64,000 nucleotides of DNA, from the NCBI GenBank assembly GCA_000507305.1, contig DF239728.1, positions 1 to 64,000 on the forward strand, given 5' to 3'. A program made the translations under genes and the position numbers. The notes beneath the pieces are model-generated. The model had not been told where the DNA came from, did no database searches, and was given only the letters and a program-made list of their open reading frames with translations. The DNA is from Breviolum minutum Mf 1.05b.01 (taxonomy: Eukaryota; Sar; Dinophyceae; Suessiales; Symbiodiniaceae). Positions 32,301-43,247 of the stretch are shown here, piece by piece (the first letter of the stretch is position 1; each line of letters begins with the position of its first letter).

Positions 32301-33822
32301 CTTGGAGGAGATCAAACAGTTGTTGTGTTGTGAGTGTTGTGTTTTTCAGCCCCCAACCGTTTTTTTTGGGGTATCTGAGGGTATGTATGTATGGAAATGT
32401 ATGGAAAGAATCAGGAAAGGGTCGAGTCACCATGTCCTCACCTCCTGGAAGCCCAGCTCAGGAGTCTCGAAAGGCAGAAGAACAAAGTGTGACATGGAAG
32501 CACGAGATTCAGCAACTAAGCCAGGTGCGGGAAAGGTGTTGGATTGCCCAGGGAAGAGAATTGGTCCTTTTAGATGTTCAGATGGCAAAGACACCCGGGT
32601 TGGACTGGAAAATGAGGAAAATCGGAATTTTCCGAGGGCGACCTGGCTGGCTGGTTTGCAGGACTTGCGTGCTGCCGAGCGACAGCACCAGCATCAGGAA
32701 GAACGAGTGCAGAAGGTCCATGCTGAGTTGGTAACAGAGAGAAGTTGTACCGAGGAGCAAGTGAAGGGTAGAGTGTGGTGGAGTGGATTGTCTTGAATGA
32801 TAGAGGGAGTTATTCTTGACTGTTAGAATGCAAAAGACAGAACTCCTTGAGGTCCTTTGTTTTTCTTCTATGCCTGCTTTTGTTTTTCTTTCCGGACCAA
32901 ATGGTGTTGGGAAAGTGACATCCTCATCAATTTCGGGTTGGTCATCCTATCCCATCTTGTTCATGGGGGCAGGAGTGGCGAGTTTCTTGGAACACAAAAA
33001 CAGCGATCTGGAAGGGTGAAGGGGTGAAGCCACATGTAGTGCTTCAAGGGCAAAACACGTCGGATAATTTGCATACCTTGGCGAACTTCTGTCTTAAGAA
33101 ATTATGTATTAAGCTTAGTTGGTGGGTGCTGTTGCAAAACAATTTTGTCAAACAAAGTGAACAAAGTAATCAGCATTAGAAGATGTGTTGTGACAGGTGT
33201 GTGAATTTTTCTAAACTTCTGAGGCCTTTATCTTGGAAGAACAGGAGCGGAACCGTGTGCTGCAAGAACAGCTCGTGGACGCGGAAAGCGCCAAATTCGA
33301 GGTGATGCCGAGCTTTCCTGTTCCCAGCGGACATGTTGATCTCCCCAATCATTGCTTTCTCCCCAGTTCGGCAGTTGCAAGCCAGGTGCTCTAGGTGATT
33401 CTCCAAGCTCTTCATTCAAAGCCTTATAACTATAACACAACAGATATGGAGGGCACGAATTCTTCCGAAAGTTGGCTGCTTTCCCATTTCAACGTCCAAG
33501 AGTCACATTGATTTTGCCCAAATTCTGTTGCTAAAGCTTCACATTGGTTCAGGCACAACAAAACGAGGCCCAACATCGGCGCTTGTCTGAGAGGATGCAG
33601 CGCCGGCTGGAGGAGGAGGAAAAGCGAAAAAATGTCTCATTTCTGCTGGCCACGGACACTGGACTGTGAACCTCTGAAATGTGAACATACACATACACTG
33701 ACAAGTGGTGAGGCCTGAAAATTAACATTGCTTTCAGTTTCTTCAGAATCTACCCAGCTCAAAAATCGGTTGGAAAGACTATTTGTATCAATGGAAGCAT
33801 GTGAAAAAGACAAGCAGTCACG
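29357..33822 (+). CDS. Multi-exon coiled-coil protein (ends not resolved)
   Basis: At least 13 exons on one strand encode Glu/Gln/Leu/Arg-rich heptad sequence. Approximate exons: 29357-29614, 30070-30250, 30634-30839, 30966-31166, 31296-31452, 31564-31687, 31881-31925, 32246-32319, 32462-32524, 32662-32766, 33224-33301, 33553-33630, 33738-33822. The first reads GPQAMMKNGAKFLMAVAVNK, an Ala/Thr/Val linker, then LQRAREKAEELNAELQEK. Later ones include LQRALREVSRLEKQLQEV, LERAEAMEEQVNS, LQEKEKQLEVDLRQAKMDLQ and MQRRLEEEEKRK. Phases fit where I checked (for example GAA AG|G TGC across 31452/31564). The protein would be long, fibrous and intracellular, perhaps cytoskeletal or flagellar; that role is only a guess from the coiled coil. 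The exon list is hand-made and some borders are uncertain. Confidence 0.7.
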
Positions 33823-34260
33823 AGGGGCCAAGGATTCTGATACGTCTGGAAGAAGATGTCAAGTTTTGGCCACTGGTGGAGAAAGACTTCTTAGGTGTTA
33901 CTCACTTGATCCGTTGATGTTGCTGCCAGCTCCATTTGGCTCAATCTGGGATGCTTTTTTGCGGGTGCAGGCAAAGTATAGGAGTGGGCAGGGTTGGTGT
34001 TGAGAAGGTAGAGATGGCAGCCAGAAACTTCCACCAAGATACATGGAATCTGTTAGATCCAGTAGTTGGGTCCTGAACAAAAATGCCTACAATAAGTCCA
34101 ATACACCTATCATTGTTCTCAAGAAGCATTAGCATTTAGGGATGTATATGATGTATATGAGGATGTATATGATGATTATACTATTGAAATATGGTTTACA
34201 TCATATGTTACTTTAGATTTCTTCTAAAACTTGGATCTTTTTCAGAAACCGACATTGCAG

Positions 34261-34331
34261 GAAGATGAACGGCCTGAGCTTCGCAGACTTTGAGAACACG
34301 AGCTTTGATTCCTTGTACAGCCCAGCTTCCA
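34261..34331 (+). CDS. Short exon with ATG, start of a new gene or late exon of the coiled-coil gene
   Basis: After CATTGCAG the segment opens with ATG at 34265 and reads MNGLSFADFENTSFDSLYSP, then meets a classic donor (TTCCA|GTAAGA). The short distance between acceptor and ATG would suit a trans-spliced first exon. A further candidate lies near 34837-34875 (DQRVAELEAR). No family recognised. Confidence 0.3.
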
Positions 34332-36820
34332 GTAAGACCAAAAATTCTTGGAATACGACAAAACCAAGCAATTTGCACATCTAAATCCGGCTGGCTTGTG
34401 TTGGGGTTCATGGGCGGTTGGGCAGCTGTTCAGTTTTGCATGGGTTAGTATGCACTCGGGATGTATTCACCAAGTGTTGTTGAAGCAACTACACATTCGT
34501 TGTTGAAGTACATATTTATGTGAATCATTGTGACTTATTCAACTATGATTTGTTGAAGTATTGATTATCGTGAAGTGTTCAAAGTTCCTTGCCCTATTCA
34601 TCATCACACGTGTATTTTATTTGGTGGACAAAGCCAGCACTCAAATTGTTTCCAGTCAGTGCTGCTTCTCTGAAAGAATATCATCACCTCATTTGCAGGT
34701 CCAATCCACCTTGCATCATATGGACCTATTCCAATCCACAGCTGAGGCCAGGGTTTCGCCAATGCCAAGCACTTGGAGCAGGCGTTTTTCAAGCACCGTG
34801 TGTTTTTTTTTGGGATATTTTGGGACGCTGAGAGATGCCCACCAGGCGACCAAAGAGTTGCAGAACTTGAAGCCAGGTTGGTGAAAAAACCCCATGGTTT
34901 TCCGTGGAAGGTGCTAAATACATCGAGGAAATCCATATTGTACTCAGGGATTCTGTTGGTTCTTAGCGGTCAGTGCAAATCTTACATCTTACAGATTGAC
35001 CAAATGAATGGTATTTTTTTCAAATATGATTTATTGTCAGAGCTTAGTCTTATATTTATAATTTGTGAGCCATTGTGGAAATAGATGTTACGTGAAGCTC
35101 GATCGATGAAAGGGACGGAAGAGTAAGGAAGTAGGGAGTAGATGCATCATGGCGTCGGCTCAGTCGGCGACTAGAATTTGGAGGCATTATTCATGTCAAA
35201 TTAAATCATGATTCTCTTTTTGCATCCCAACATCTGAGATTTTATTGTTGCTCAGGTAACTAGACATCCCAGACCTGCAGCAGATTGACTGCAGTTCAAA
35301 AAGCTTCAAACATGAAACTGTTGCTTCCAGGCGATTTCATGCCAAAGATTGGGAGTGGTGGCACAATGAAGCTGAACAGCAAGAAGTGCATTGATGCGTA
35401 GGGAGACGTTGCAAATGATAAGGCGAAATGCATTTGGTGACCCCTGGAAATCCCGAGAACAATTTTTTTTTTCAAGAAAAGACCCAAGAAGCCAAAAACA
35501 TGGGATACTTGACCTACAGAGTTACCCAAGCCACACTCGGGAAGTGCCTTGGGACAACCTTCTGTCAAGCCCATTTGCTGGGGGTAAGTTCACGTCCAAG
35601 GCAAGCTTTGGGGCACGGCAAGCAAGATAGGCCGATACCTCCACGAGAAAATGCCCTCCTGCCTCAGTTTGATGGTTCCGCCGATTTTTGCTGTTCACTG
35701 CCTGCTGGACACCGGACTGGGATATTTCAAATTTCATCCAACCCTTTGGGATACTGAAGCTGGATTCACCCAATTGACCGGATTTACCGTGACTGACTTA
35801 TCATTATCCCAACTATGAAATAACCACCTTTCCCAAAAACTCAACGACAAATTGACACAAAATCACTCCATCAATCCGAGCTGCTTGATTGGAACATGCC
35901 GTTTTTTGTTGTGCCACTGAAGTTGACAAGGTGCACAGAGTCGAGGTTGGGTCCCGCGCTTTTTGTACGGGTTGAATTCATGGACTTGATGGGAGTAATT
36001 CCATGAAATTTCTGATACTTTGGTCCCAGGCTGTCAATTGTTACAAAAAATTGGGAACATATCATATTCACCAACCTCTACGAACCACTGTCGAAAGCGT
36101 TCTTGGGAGTATGAAAAGTGCTCAAAAATGGACAAACTCATCACCTCGAGCCTGAAATAACATTCCAGGACGGTCCATGTTTGCTGAAAGAAACACTTCG
36201 AAACGAATCATGTACACATTGATTGTATAATAAGACCCACATGTACATGTATACTGCATGTGCACTATCACACCTCTGAAGCTGAACATGTGATGCACCA
36301 TGAAGCCACCATTTCTTCATGCTGTACGCTGCTGTGCTGGTCGATTCCCCCCCGCTAGAAGCTTGCTGATGCCGGCACAGCTGGGGAGTCGCGCCGAGCA
36401 CAGGCGCATTTCAAGGGAATCTGTGCAACGGGAGGTTGGGGAAGGTAGGAGGTATCCAGGATCCTCAGGAGGCACACACGGAGAGCAAGAATTCCACACG
36501 TCAGTCTTCATTTTGATGGAATGACCTGATGAATCCATTTCTTGGGGAATGTGGGTAGATACAGATTGTGACGCAAATGCTAAAAGAATGCTCTACGAAT
36601 CCAGATGTACTGTACATCTACCAGGTCGATCAAGTTTCATCTGACAAATAGGAAGGTGTGAAGCCATCAACTTGAATGTGTTCTTGCCTTCACGAGTGAT
36701 TTTTGTGGTATTTTTGGCATACGTTAGCAGGAGACAATGGTGGGCGTGGATTTAGGATCTTACATGTCACAGACCAGCTCTAGTGCTTGTGACTTCTTGA
36801 CTTGAAGATGTGAAAATCCT
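34332..36820. other. Spacer without recognised gene
   Basis: Contains repeated GATGTATATGA near 34140 just upstream and several short frames. A frame at about 36358-36445 reading SLLMPAQLGSRAEHRRISRE could be an exon, but nothing connects to it. Confidence 0.3.
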
Positions 36821-36842
36821 CCGTTGCAGCCGCTTTCTCAAG
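36821..36842 (+). other. Probable relict dinoflagellate spliced leader, copy 1
   Basis: The 3' part GCAGCCGCTTTCTCAAG, 50 bases before the cyclophilin ATG, resembles the dinoflagellate spliced leader (… TAGCC, ATTTTGG, CTCAAG) with substitutions and a two-base gap. The matching piece in copy 2 (38127-38146) also has ACCG in front, as in the leader. The leader sequence is recalled from memory. Confidence 0.4.
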
Positions 36843-36891
36843 TTCATTGGTAAGTAGACAGCCTCAGAAGCCGTTCAGCATCTTCAGCATC

Positions 36892-37646
36892 ATGACCAAC
36901 CCAAAGGTCTTCTTTGTGCCTTGGTGATTCTTGATGTTTTGTGTGTTGTGCTGAAACCATGTGTGAAGAGAGCTTCGCATACCCAGTGGTCGCGCCTTTT
37001 TTGTGAATTAGGACATGACCATCGGTGGCGCCGCTGCCGGCCGCATCGTGATGGAGCTTCGCTCTGATGTGGCTCCAAAGACTGCTGAGAACTTCCGCTG
37101 CTTGTGCACCGGCGAGAAGGGCACGGGCAAGTCTGGCAAGCCTCTTCATTTCAAGGGAAGTGCTTTCCATCGTGTGATCCCGGATTTCATGTGCCAGGCC
37201 GGCCATAATGCATGCCCTGTCTCTTCATCATTCTTGTGACTTTGAAGTGTTTGCATTTTGAAAATTAAGTGGTTTACATTGCTGACTCATTAAGTGCCTC
37301 AACAGAACATGTTCGATTTCGTGTACTTTTTGCACAGGGAGGAGACTTCACGGCCGGCAACGGCACTGGCGGCGAATCCATCTATGGTGCCAAGTTTGCA
37401 GATGAGAACTTCACCCTCAAGCACAGCGGACCTGGAATTTTGTCCATGGCCAACGCTGGACCCAACACGAATGGATCTCAATTCTTCCTTTGCACGGTGA
37501 AGACTCAGTGGTTGGATGGCAAGCATGTGGTGTTTGGCGCTGTGACTGACGGCATGGATGTTGTGAAGAAGATTGAGGCTGTCGGCTCTCAGTCTGGCAA
37601 GACCGCCAAGCCGGTGGTCATTGCGGACTGCGGCCAATTGGCATAG
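36892..37646 (+). CDS. Cyclophilin A-type peptidyl-prolyl isomerase, tandem copy 1
   Basis: Three exons: 36892-36915 ([10 protein letters not shown] donor), 37012-37197 (ends CAG|GC) and 37338-37646 (stop TAG), all joining in phase 0 to a 172-residue protein, the usual single-domain cyclophilin size. The catalytic set is present: [15 protein letters not shown] (Arg, Phe, Gln side of the pocket), [19 protein letters not shown] (Gln, Phe, Trp, His). [14 protein letters not shown] is the longer loop typical of plant-like divergent-loop cyclophilins. No targeting signal, so cytosolic or nuclear cis-trans proline isomerase and chaperone. A nearly identical gene lies 1304 bases downstream. The proteins differ at two internal positions (A/T and S/A, both near the start of exon 2) and at the C-terminus (CGQLA here, CGCL there). 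Confidence 0.95.
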
Positions 37647-38124
37647 GCGAAGACCATGCCATAGTTTTGGGGAGGATCTTGACGCTGGAACATTTCCAGC
37701 TTGAGTCATCTTTTGAGCACATCTTGAGGTACTTGCGGACAAGTGACAAGTGCCGTGCCTACTATGAAGCGCCAAGAGTTGCAGAGATCGTAGCTGCAGC
37801 AAAATCAGCCGAACAAAGCCGGGATTGCATTGATGCTTTGTTGTGTTGCTAGGGACTTTTCGACTCATGCTATGTTCTTTCCGGAAACCAAGCCTAAACT
37901 TCATCGCTCCACAATACAACAGAATTCATAGACGGTTTTCATTTTTTATGTCCTTTCCAATTGGTGCTGAATCCGCATGGTACTTCTTATCAATGATCAA
38001 TCATCTAAGGTGTTTGGAGTTCTGCTCAAATCTTTTAAACCATTGAACAATTTGGCACGACATTTGTTCAAAAAGACTAGAGCATGCGTTGTGGCAGCAA
38101 GAATGCGACGATACTTGCCGCATC
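37647..38124. other. Spacer between the tandem cyclophilins
   Basis: 3' flank of copy 1 and leader region of copy 2. No independent gene seen. Not shared with the region after copy 2. Confidence 0.5.
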
Positions 38125-38195
38125 TTACCGCAGCCGCTTTCTCAAGTTCATTGGTAAGTAGACAGCCTCAGAAGCCGTTCAGCATCTTCAGCATC

Positions 38196-38955
38196 ATGAC
38201 CAACCCAAAGGTCTTCTTTGTGCCTTGGTGATTCTTGATGTTTTGTGTGTTGCGCTGAAACCATGTGCGTGTGAAGAGAGCTTCGCATACCCAGTAGTTG
38301 CGTCTTTTTTTTTTGTGAATTAGGACATGACCATCGGTGGCACCGCTGCCGGCCGCATCGTGATGGAGCTTCGCGCCGATGTGGCTCCAAAGACTGCTGA
38401 GAACTTCCGCTGCTTGTGCACCGGCGAGAAGGGCACGGGCAAGTCTGGCAAGCCTCTTCATTTCAAGGGAAGTGCTTTCCATCGTGTGATCCCGGATTTC
38501 ATGTGCCAGGCCGGCCATAATGCATGCCCTGTCTCTTCATCATTCTTGTGACTTTGAAGTGTTTGCATTTTGAAAATTCAGTCGTGTACATTGCTGACTC
38601 ACTAAGTGCCTCAACAGAACGTGTTTCATTTCGTGTACTTTTTGCACAGGGAGGAGACTTCACGGCCGGCAACGGCACTGGCGGCGAATCCATCTATGGC
38701 GCCAAGTTTGCAGATGAGAACTTCACCCTCAAGCACAGCGGACCTGGAATTTTGTCCATGGCCAACGCTGGACCCAACACGAATGGATCTCAATTCTTCC
38801 TTTGCACGGTGAAGACTCAGTGGTTGGATGGCAAGCATGTGGTGTTTGGCGCTGTGACTGACGGCATGGATGTTGTGAAGAAGATTGAGGCTGTCGGCTC
38901 TCAGTCTGGCAAGACCGCCAAGCCGGTGGTCATTGCGGATTGCGGCTGCCTCTAG
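38196..38955 (+). CDS. Cyclophilin A-type peptidyl-prolyl isomerase, tandem copy 2
   Basis: Same three-exon plan as copy 1: 38196-38219, 38324-38509 and 38650-38955 (stop TAG), giving 171 residues. The first intron has a GT donor, the second a GC donor (CAG|GCCGGC), and both end AG|G. All catalytic residues noted for copy 1 are kept ([26 protein letters not shown]). The start of exon 2 reads [20 protein letters not shown]. The C-terminus is IADCGCL, changed by the point where the duplication ends. A better-preserved relict leader (ACCGCAGCCGCTTTCTCAAG, 38127-38146) precedes the start codon by 49 bases. Both copies look intact and expressed levels may simply add up. Confidence 0.95.
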
Positions 38956-41900
38956 GCAGAGGAAAGCAGTTTTGAGGAAATGGATTGCCTTTCTGAGTAT
39001 ATATCTCGTGTGTTGACAGACCAATCTTGATGTGCAAGGGCCACAAAAAGACATGCACAGGTGGTGCAGCTACTTTTGTACTTGACTCCGGCAGCATTCT
39101 ATGTGTTGTGCATGTATGTGATGCTAGCAAACATGAAGAGAAATTGCAGGGTTACAGATTTTCTTCCATTGCTTTCCATCTTGGGACAAGCTGCCAGGTG
39201 CCTCTGAATGATCTTGGGGTCAAAGCCTCGGGGCTCCCCCATGTGGGCAGATGTTTGGGGCGTAAATTTCCACTTTGGAGATGGTCAAGGATCCCAACTT
39301 TCCAACGTTAAATTGAGATTCAACTGATTCAACGGTTTTGATTCACAACTTTTTCTATCAGACTCCTGTCCAGCAGTTTGGACTCCGTATTCCCCAGTTT
39401 TTCAGCGGCTGTGCGTCACATTCCCTGCGACCAGTCGTCTGAGGTCATGCCAGGAAACACACGGGTGGATCACGCCGGGGGACCAAGCTGCAGGAGGGGA
39501 GACCTGTCACATTTTAAGCCAGTGACCCATGAGGCACTTGGGGGAGTTTTGAAAAGAATCATTGTGATTGACAATGATTTGACAAATGTGGGTGGATGTT
39601 GCAAACTTTGTGCGAAAAAAATGATGCTTCGTTACTTACTTCCAACTTCCCTTCTGTTTTGGCTATTCTTTTTTCAGTGCGGGCTGAAAGGGTACCTGTC
39701 AACACACTAAAAGTCGACATGATCAATTTTGTGCTCCCTCTGGTACCCTAACGTTGAGCCATATAATTGAACATGATATACGTACACATGATAGTATATC
39801 ATTCATGTGTTTTTGGTTCCCACGAAATCCGAACAGACATCTTAAATATCAAAATGAGGTAGTTTTCCTCGGATCTTGCAAAACATTCGACTGTGAGGCT
39901 GTACTTTTAACATCTTTTAACCATCTCGTAGGCAGCTTGAATTGGTGCAGCACGAGGCATGGAGGCCTTCACAAGAAGCCCATCATCGTGCGCAACAGGG
40001 TGGTAGCGCTGCCACTCGACATGAGGCGGAGAAAGTTTTAAAAAATTGGACACGAAACGGGAAGTTGGCAAAATGCGATGGATGTGTTTCTATGTTTGTA
40101 TGATTGTCTTAGGTAGATGTGTGGGTTTTTGTGTACTGTAGATTTTTGTTGATTCTAGTAGTACGTAGCTTATTTGGAAGGATGAAATAGATATTTTTTG
40201 TTGAAATTGCGGGTTTTGTTCAAGGCGTCATTTCTGAATGACCGGAACCATTCGGACCCAAGTCGGTACGTTCTGTGAGGCACCTCGACCTTCAGTACAA
40301 GGCAACCAGGTGCGTCCTGGTTTCAGCCATGGAGGGGTTTTTCGACGCATGAAAGACTGTAAGGGGCTACCAGGCTACCTTGCCTGTTTCGTAAGGTCTT
40401 GTAGTGAAAACGCCAGCAACTTCAAAAACCTCCCAAATCCTGCGGTAGGATTTACAGATTTACTGGGATTCCTTGGCATCATTTTCAACCAAAGATGTCA
40501 CTTGATCTGTTTGGAGATGGCATGATGAATTCCAGGGCGCCTTTGTTGGCTGGACCTCCAATTGAAGGTGGGGCCGGAAGGTTTCATGGTCATTCTATAT
40601 GGTGCTGTCAGTGTGTTTGTGCTGAAACGCACCATGAATAGTGTGTTTTTTTTTGTGGAAGATCTACAGATTATGAATCAGGTTCGGATTGGAAAGTCAA
40701 GAAGTGATCATTTGCAAAGTCTGGAGGGAAAAGATGCTTCCGTGATGACTTGGTGCACGATGCTTTTGCCAGGCCAAGTGAAGAAAACAGGACTACTGTC
40801 TGGGTTTCACGAAATGTACAGAGCAGGAAGGCCCCTAGCAATCCAACGTGCGAAGCAACGGCAATACAGAAAAACCGTGTGGGTGTTGTCTCTAACCATA
40901 GATGTGCATCTTATACCAGACCAACATCCAAGTGAACAGAAGTAGCTTCAGCAAGGTGGCCCCAGCCAAAGTCCCTCAGCAGCTTTGCAGAGGATGAAAA
41001 ACCAAAGATTTGCGTTTGTGAAACCGGCTTCAAAATGTGAGCAGCTGGCCGCTGCAACAGCTTTGGAGATCTGAGTTGAAGCAAAAGGGCCAAACAGTAT
41101 CATGATCCCATGTCCTCCTTTTTTTCCCCACTTAGCATCACAATGAATGATTGACACTTGGATGAGTTTTACTGTTTCAGGTCTAGTGCTATTGCCGATC
41201 CTGTTGTGTTGCTTCGTTATTCAGAGTCCATTTTGCATGTGGCATCATGAAGAGCAACAAGCAGAGGTGGCGTCTTCATTGTCACGAACGCATGGAATCG
41301 AAATGAAAGCTGCAAGCATGAAATGGATATCGCTTCTTAGGAAGTCACATACCAGCTGATTTGGACTAACTTTCAGCACCGTCACCAGGAAGAAAAAACA
41401 GAACGTTGGCAGCACAAGTAAAGCAAAGCATATGTTCTTTTCGTCAGAATTGGATCCATTTGCACCTGGCGCCCATGAAGGAAACCCAATCAATTCAGGT
41501 GTTTTTCATCACTCGCACCCTCCATCAAGAGTCTCTGCATGGAGCCACTTCTTTTGTGTGATTAGCACACCCAGGCGCCATTTAGTTGGGGGGGTTGGAG
41601 AAGACCTGGTGTATCCCAGGGTTTTCCCGTGAAGCAAGTTCACGTTTGATCATAGGATGGATGAGACACCGCGCTCGAGACCTCAAAGTTCCTTAGTCCC
41701 TTGGAACACCCGGCATCATAGTGACGTTGCTGCATGAGATACATTTTCTCGTATTGGGAAAAGATCACAACACGACTTCGGACATGCAAGCCAACAGTAC
41801 GTTTCTACTAGTAGAAATGATAGGGTGGAGGCAACTTACATCAAACGCTTCACAGCTCCAATTGCTTTCGTTTGGTGCAAGACTCAGTCGCCTTAGTTTT

Positions 41901-43152
41901 CTCCCCTCGTTGCCATGCACGAAAGTGATGAAAAGAATTGGATTTTTGTGACTCATACAAATGTGTGCTGAGGCCAAGATAACGACGATGAAAAATCTCA
42001 ACATGTGTAAAGACCTGTAGAGATGATGTCGCAACTTCCATGTGTTGAACCGAATTGATTTTGGGGCAGGTGGCTGAGCGCCGAGCGAACGCAGCGGTTG
42101 ACACGAGATGGGTGCTCTGGTGGCATAGTTCCCGGGGAAGTAGAGGAGCTTCGAAATAGTTTTGGAAATGGCCATTTTGATGGGGAAAATTTGAGGTTGG
42201 TATGGAAGTGCTAGTCTCCGATACCCCAGTCACCGTTCGCTCTTCAGATTCACTTGTAGTAACTCTTGCATGACACGAGCCCACATGCCAGGGAAGAATC
42301 AGCATAGCAAAGACCAGCTACACTTGAGGCTCTCACCTGCTGACAAAGAAAAATCAAATACATGCATCGTGATAAAGAATGATCTAGAATCTAGAAAGTA
42401 GCCGTTGAAAACTGTTCTTCCGCAAGCAAGTTTCTGCTCGATTTGCAACAAAATCTAGGGATCCTTGTTGCGTTCAGTGGGACCGTCCTTTGCTTTTTTG
42501 CCACGGATTTGGGTCTTGGATTTGGACAGGACTTTGCTGAAACCCTTGAAAGCGTTGATTTTTGCCAGTGGTGAAGATATTATGAGCTTTTAGATTCACA
42601 AACTTACTGGCAGTACAGGCCTTTCATCCCAACGTCAAATCAATGAGGATGAAAAGATGCACTTGAAGTTGTGGGTCTGATGTATCCGATGTATCCCTGT
42701 TTCATTGCATGGGATCCCTTTGCATCGTTGCACAGGCCGACGGAATGGGCGCAGGATGGCCGCGGTTTCAAGGTCACTTGCTTGTTGTGAGGGGGTTGAC
42801 CTTGATTTGATGGTGGTTTAGGTGAGGACTTTCATTTGTACCCATTTGTTCACTGTACAGTCAATATGGGTTTTGAGTACTTGGCATGGAACACAACCAA
42901 ATCTGAGTCACCAATGGAAGTTGTGAAATAGCAGGGCCCTTTTCCAGCAACAACAAACCGAGTGCCACATATGTGCCAAATGCATTTTGACACCATCGTT
43001 CTGTGGCGTCCCTATACATCTGTACAGGCAACAAAGTGGACACCTTTTTCCAAGTTGCCTCTGAACTGCTAGAGCCTGAGAGAATTCGCAGCACTTTTCT
43101 GGCATTGGTTTGGATATCCGCACGTTTCCGAAATGCCTTTAAGGCCAAATAA
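38956..43152. other. 4.2-kb spacer, no confident gene
   Basis: Scattered short frames only. One segment near 39931-40040 reads LELVQHEAWRPSQEAHHRAQ after CGTAG|G and could be a coiled-coil exon. Minus-strand frames at 41765-42305 have no recognised family. Confidence 0.3.
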
Positions 43153-43247
43153 TACCCTCCAGGGAACTAACATCTCCCACCTTGGGAAAAGGAACATCAT
43201 CTTCAAAATGCCATTTTTTGGGGGATATGTTAGTTCCCTGGAGGGTA
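43153..43247. repeat. Perfect 21-bp inverted repeat (foldback element)
   Basis: The arms 43153-43173 (starting TACCCTCCAGGGAACTAA) and 43227-43247 are exact reverse complements, separated by 53 bases. The similarity continues weakly inward (CTCCCACC against GGGGGAT). The element is about 95 bases long, resembling a small MITE, but no target-site duplication is obvious. Confidence 0.85.

Larger units (their letters stand above)
36826..38955 (+). repeat. Tandem duplication of the cyclophilin gene, period 1304 bp
   Basis: From the leader element (36826 and 38130) through both introns to the last codons, the two units are nearly identical, introns included. They diverge abruptly just before the stop codons. 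About 480 bases of unrelated DNA (37647-38129) separate them. Intron identity shows a recent DNA-level duplication or conversion, not two retrocopies. Confidence 0.92.

Noticed and set aside
35391-35757. Overlapping plus-strand frames with PFAGGKFTSKASFG
   Set aside because: Two frames of similar length overlap and neither shows a family or consistent splice borders.
41765-42305. Two overlapping minus-strand frames of 136 and 151 codons
   Set aside because: No family, they overlap each other in different phases, and they oppose the strand of all supported genes. Left out as chance frames.
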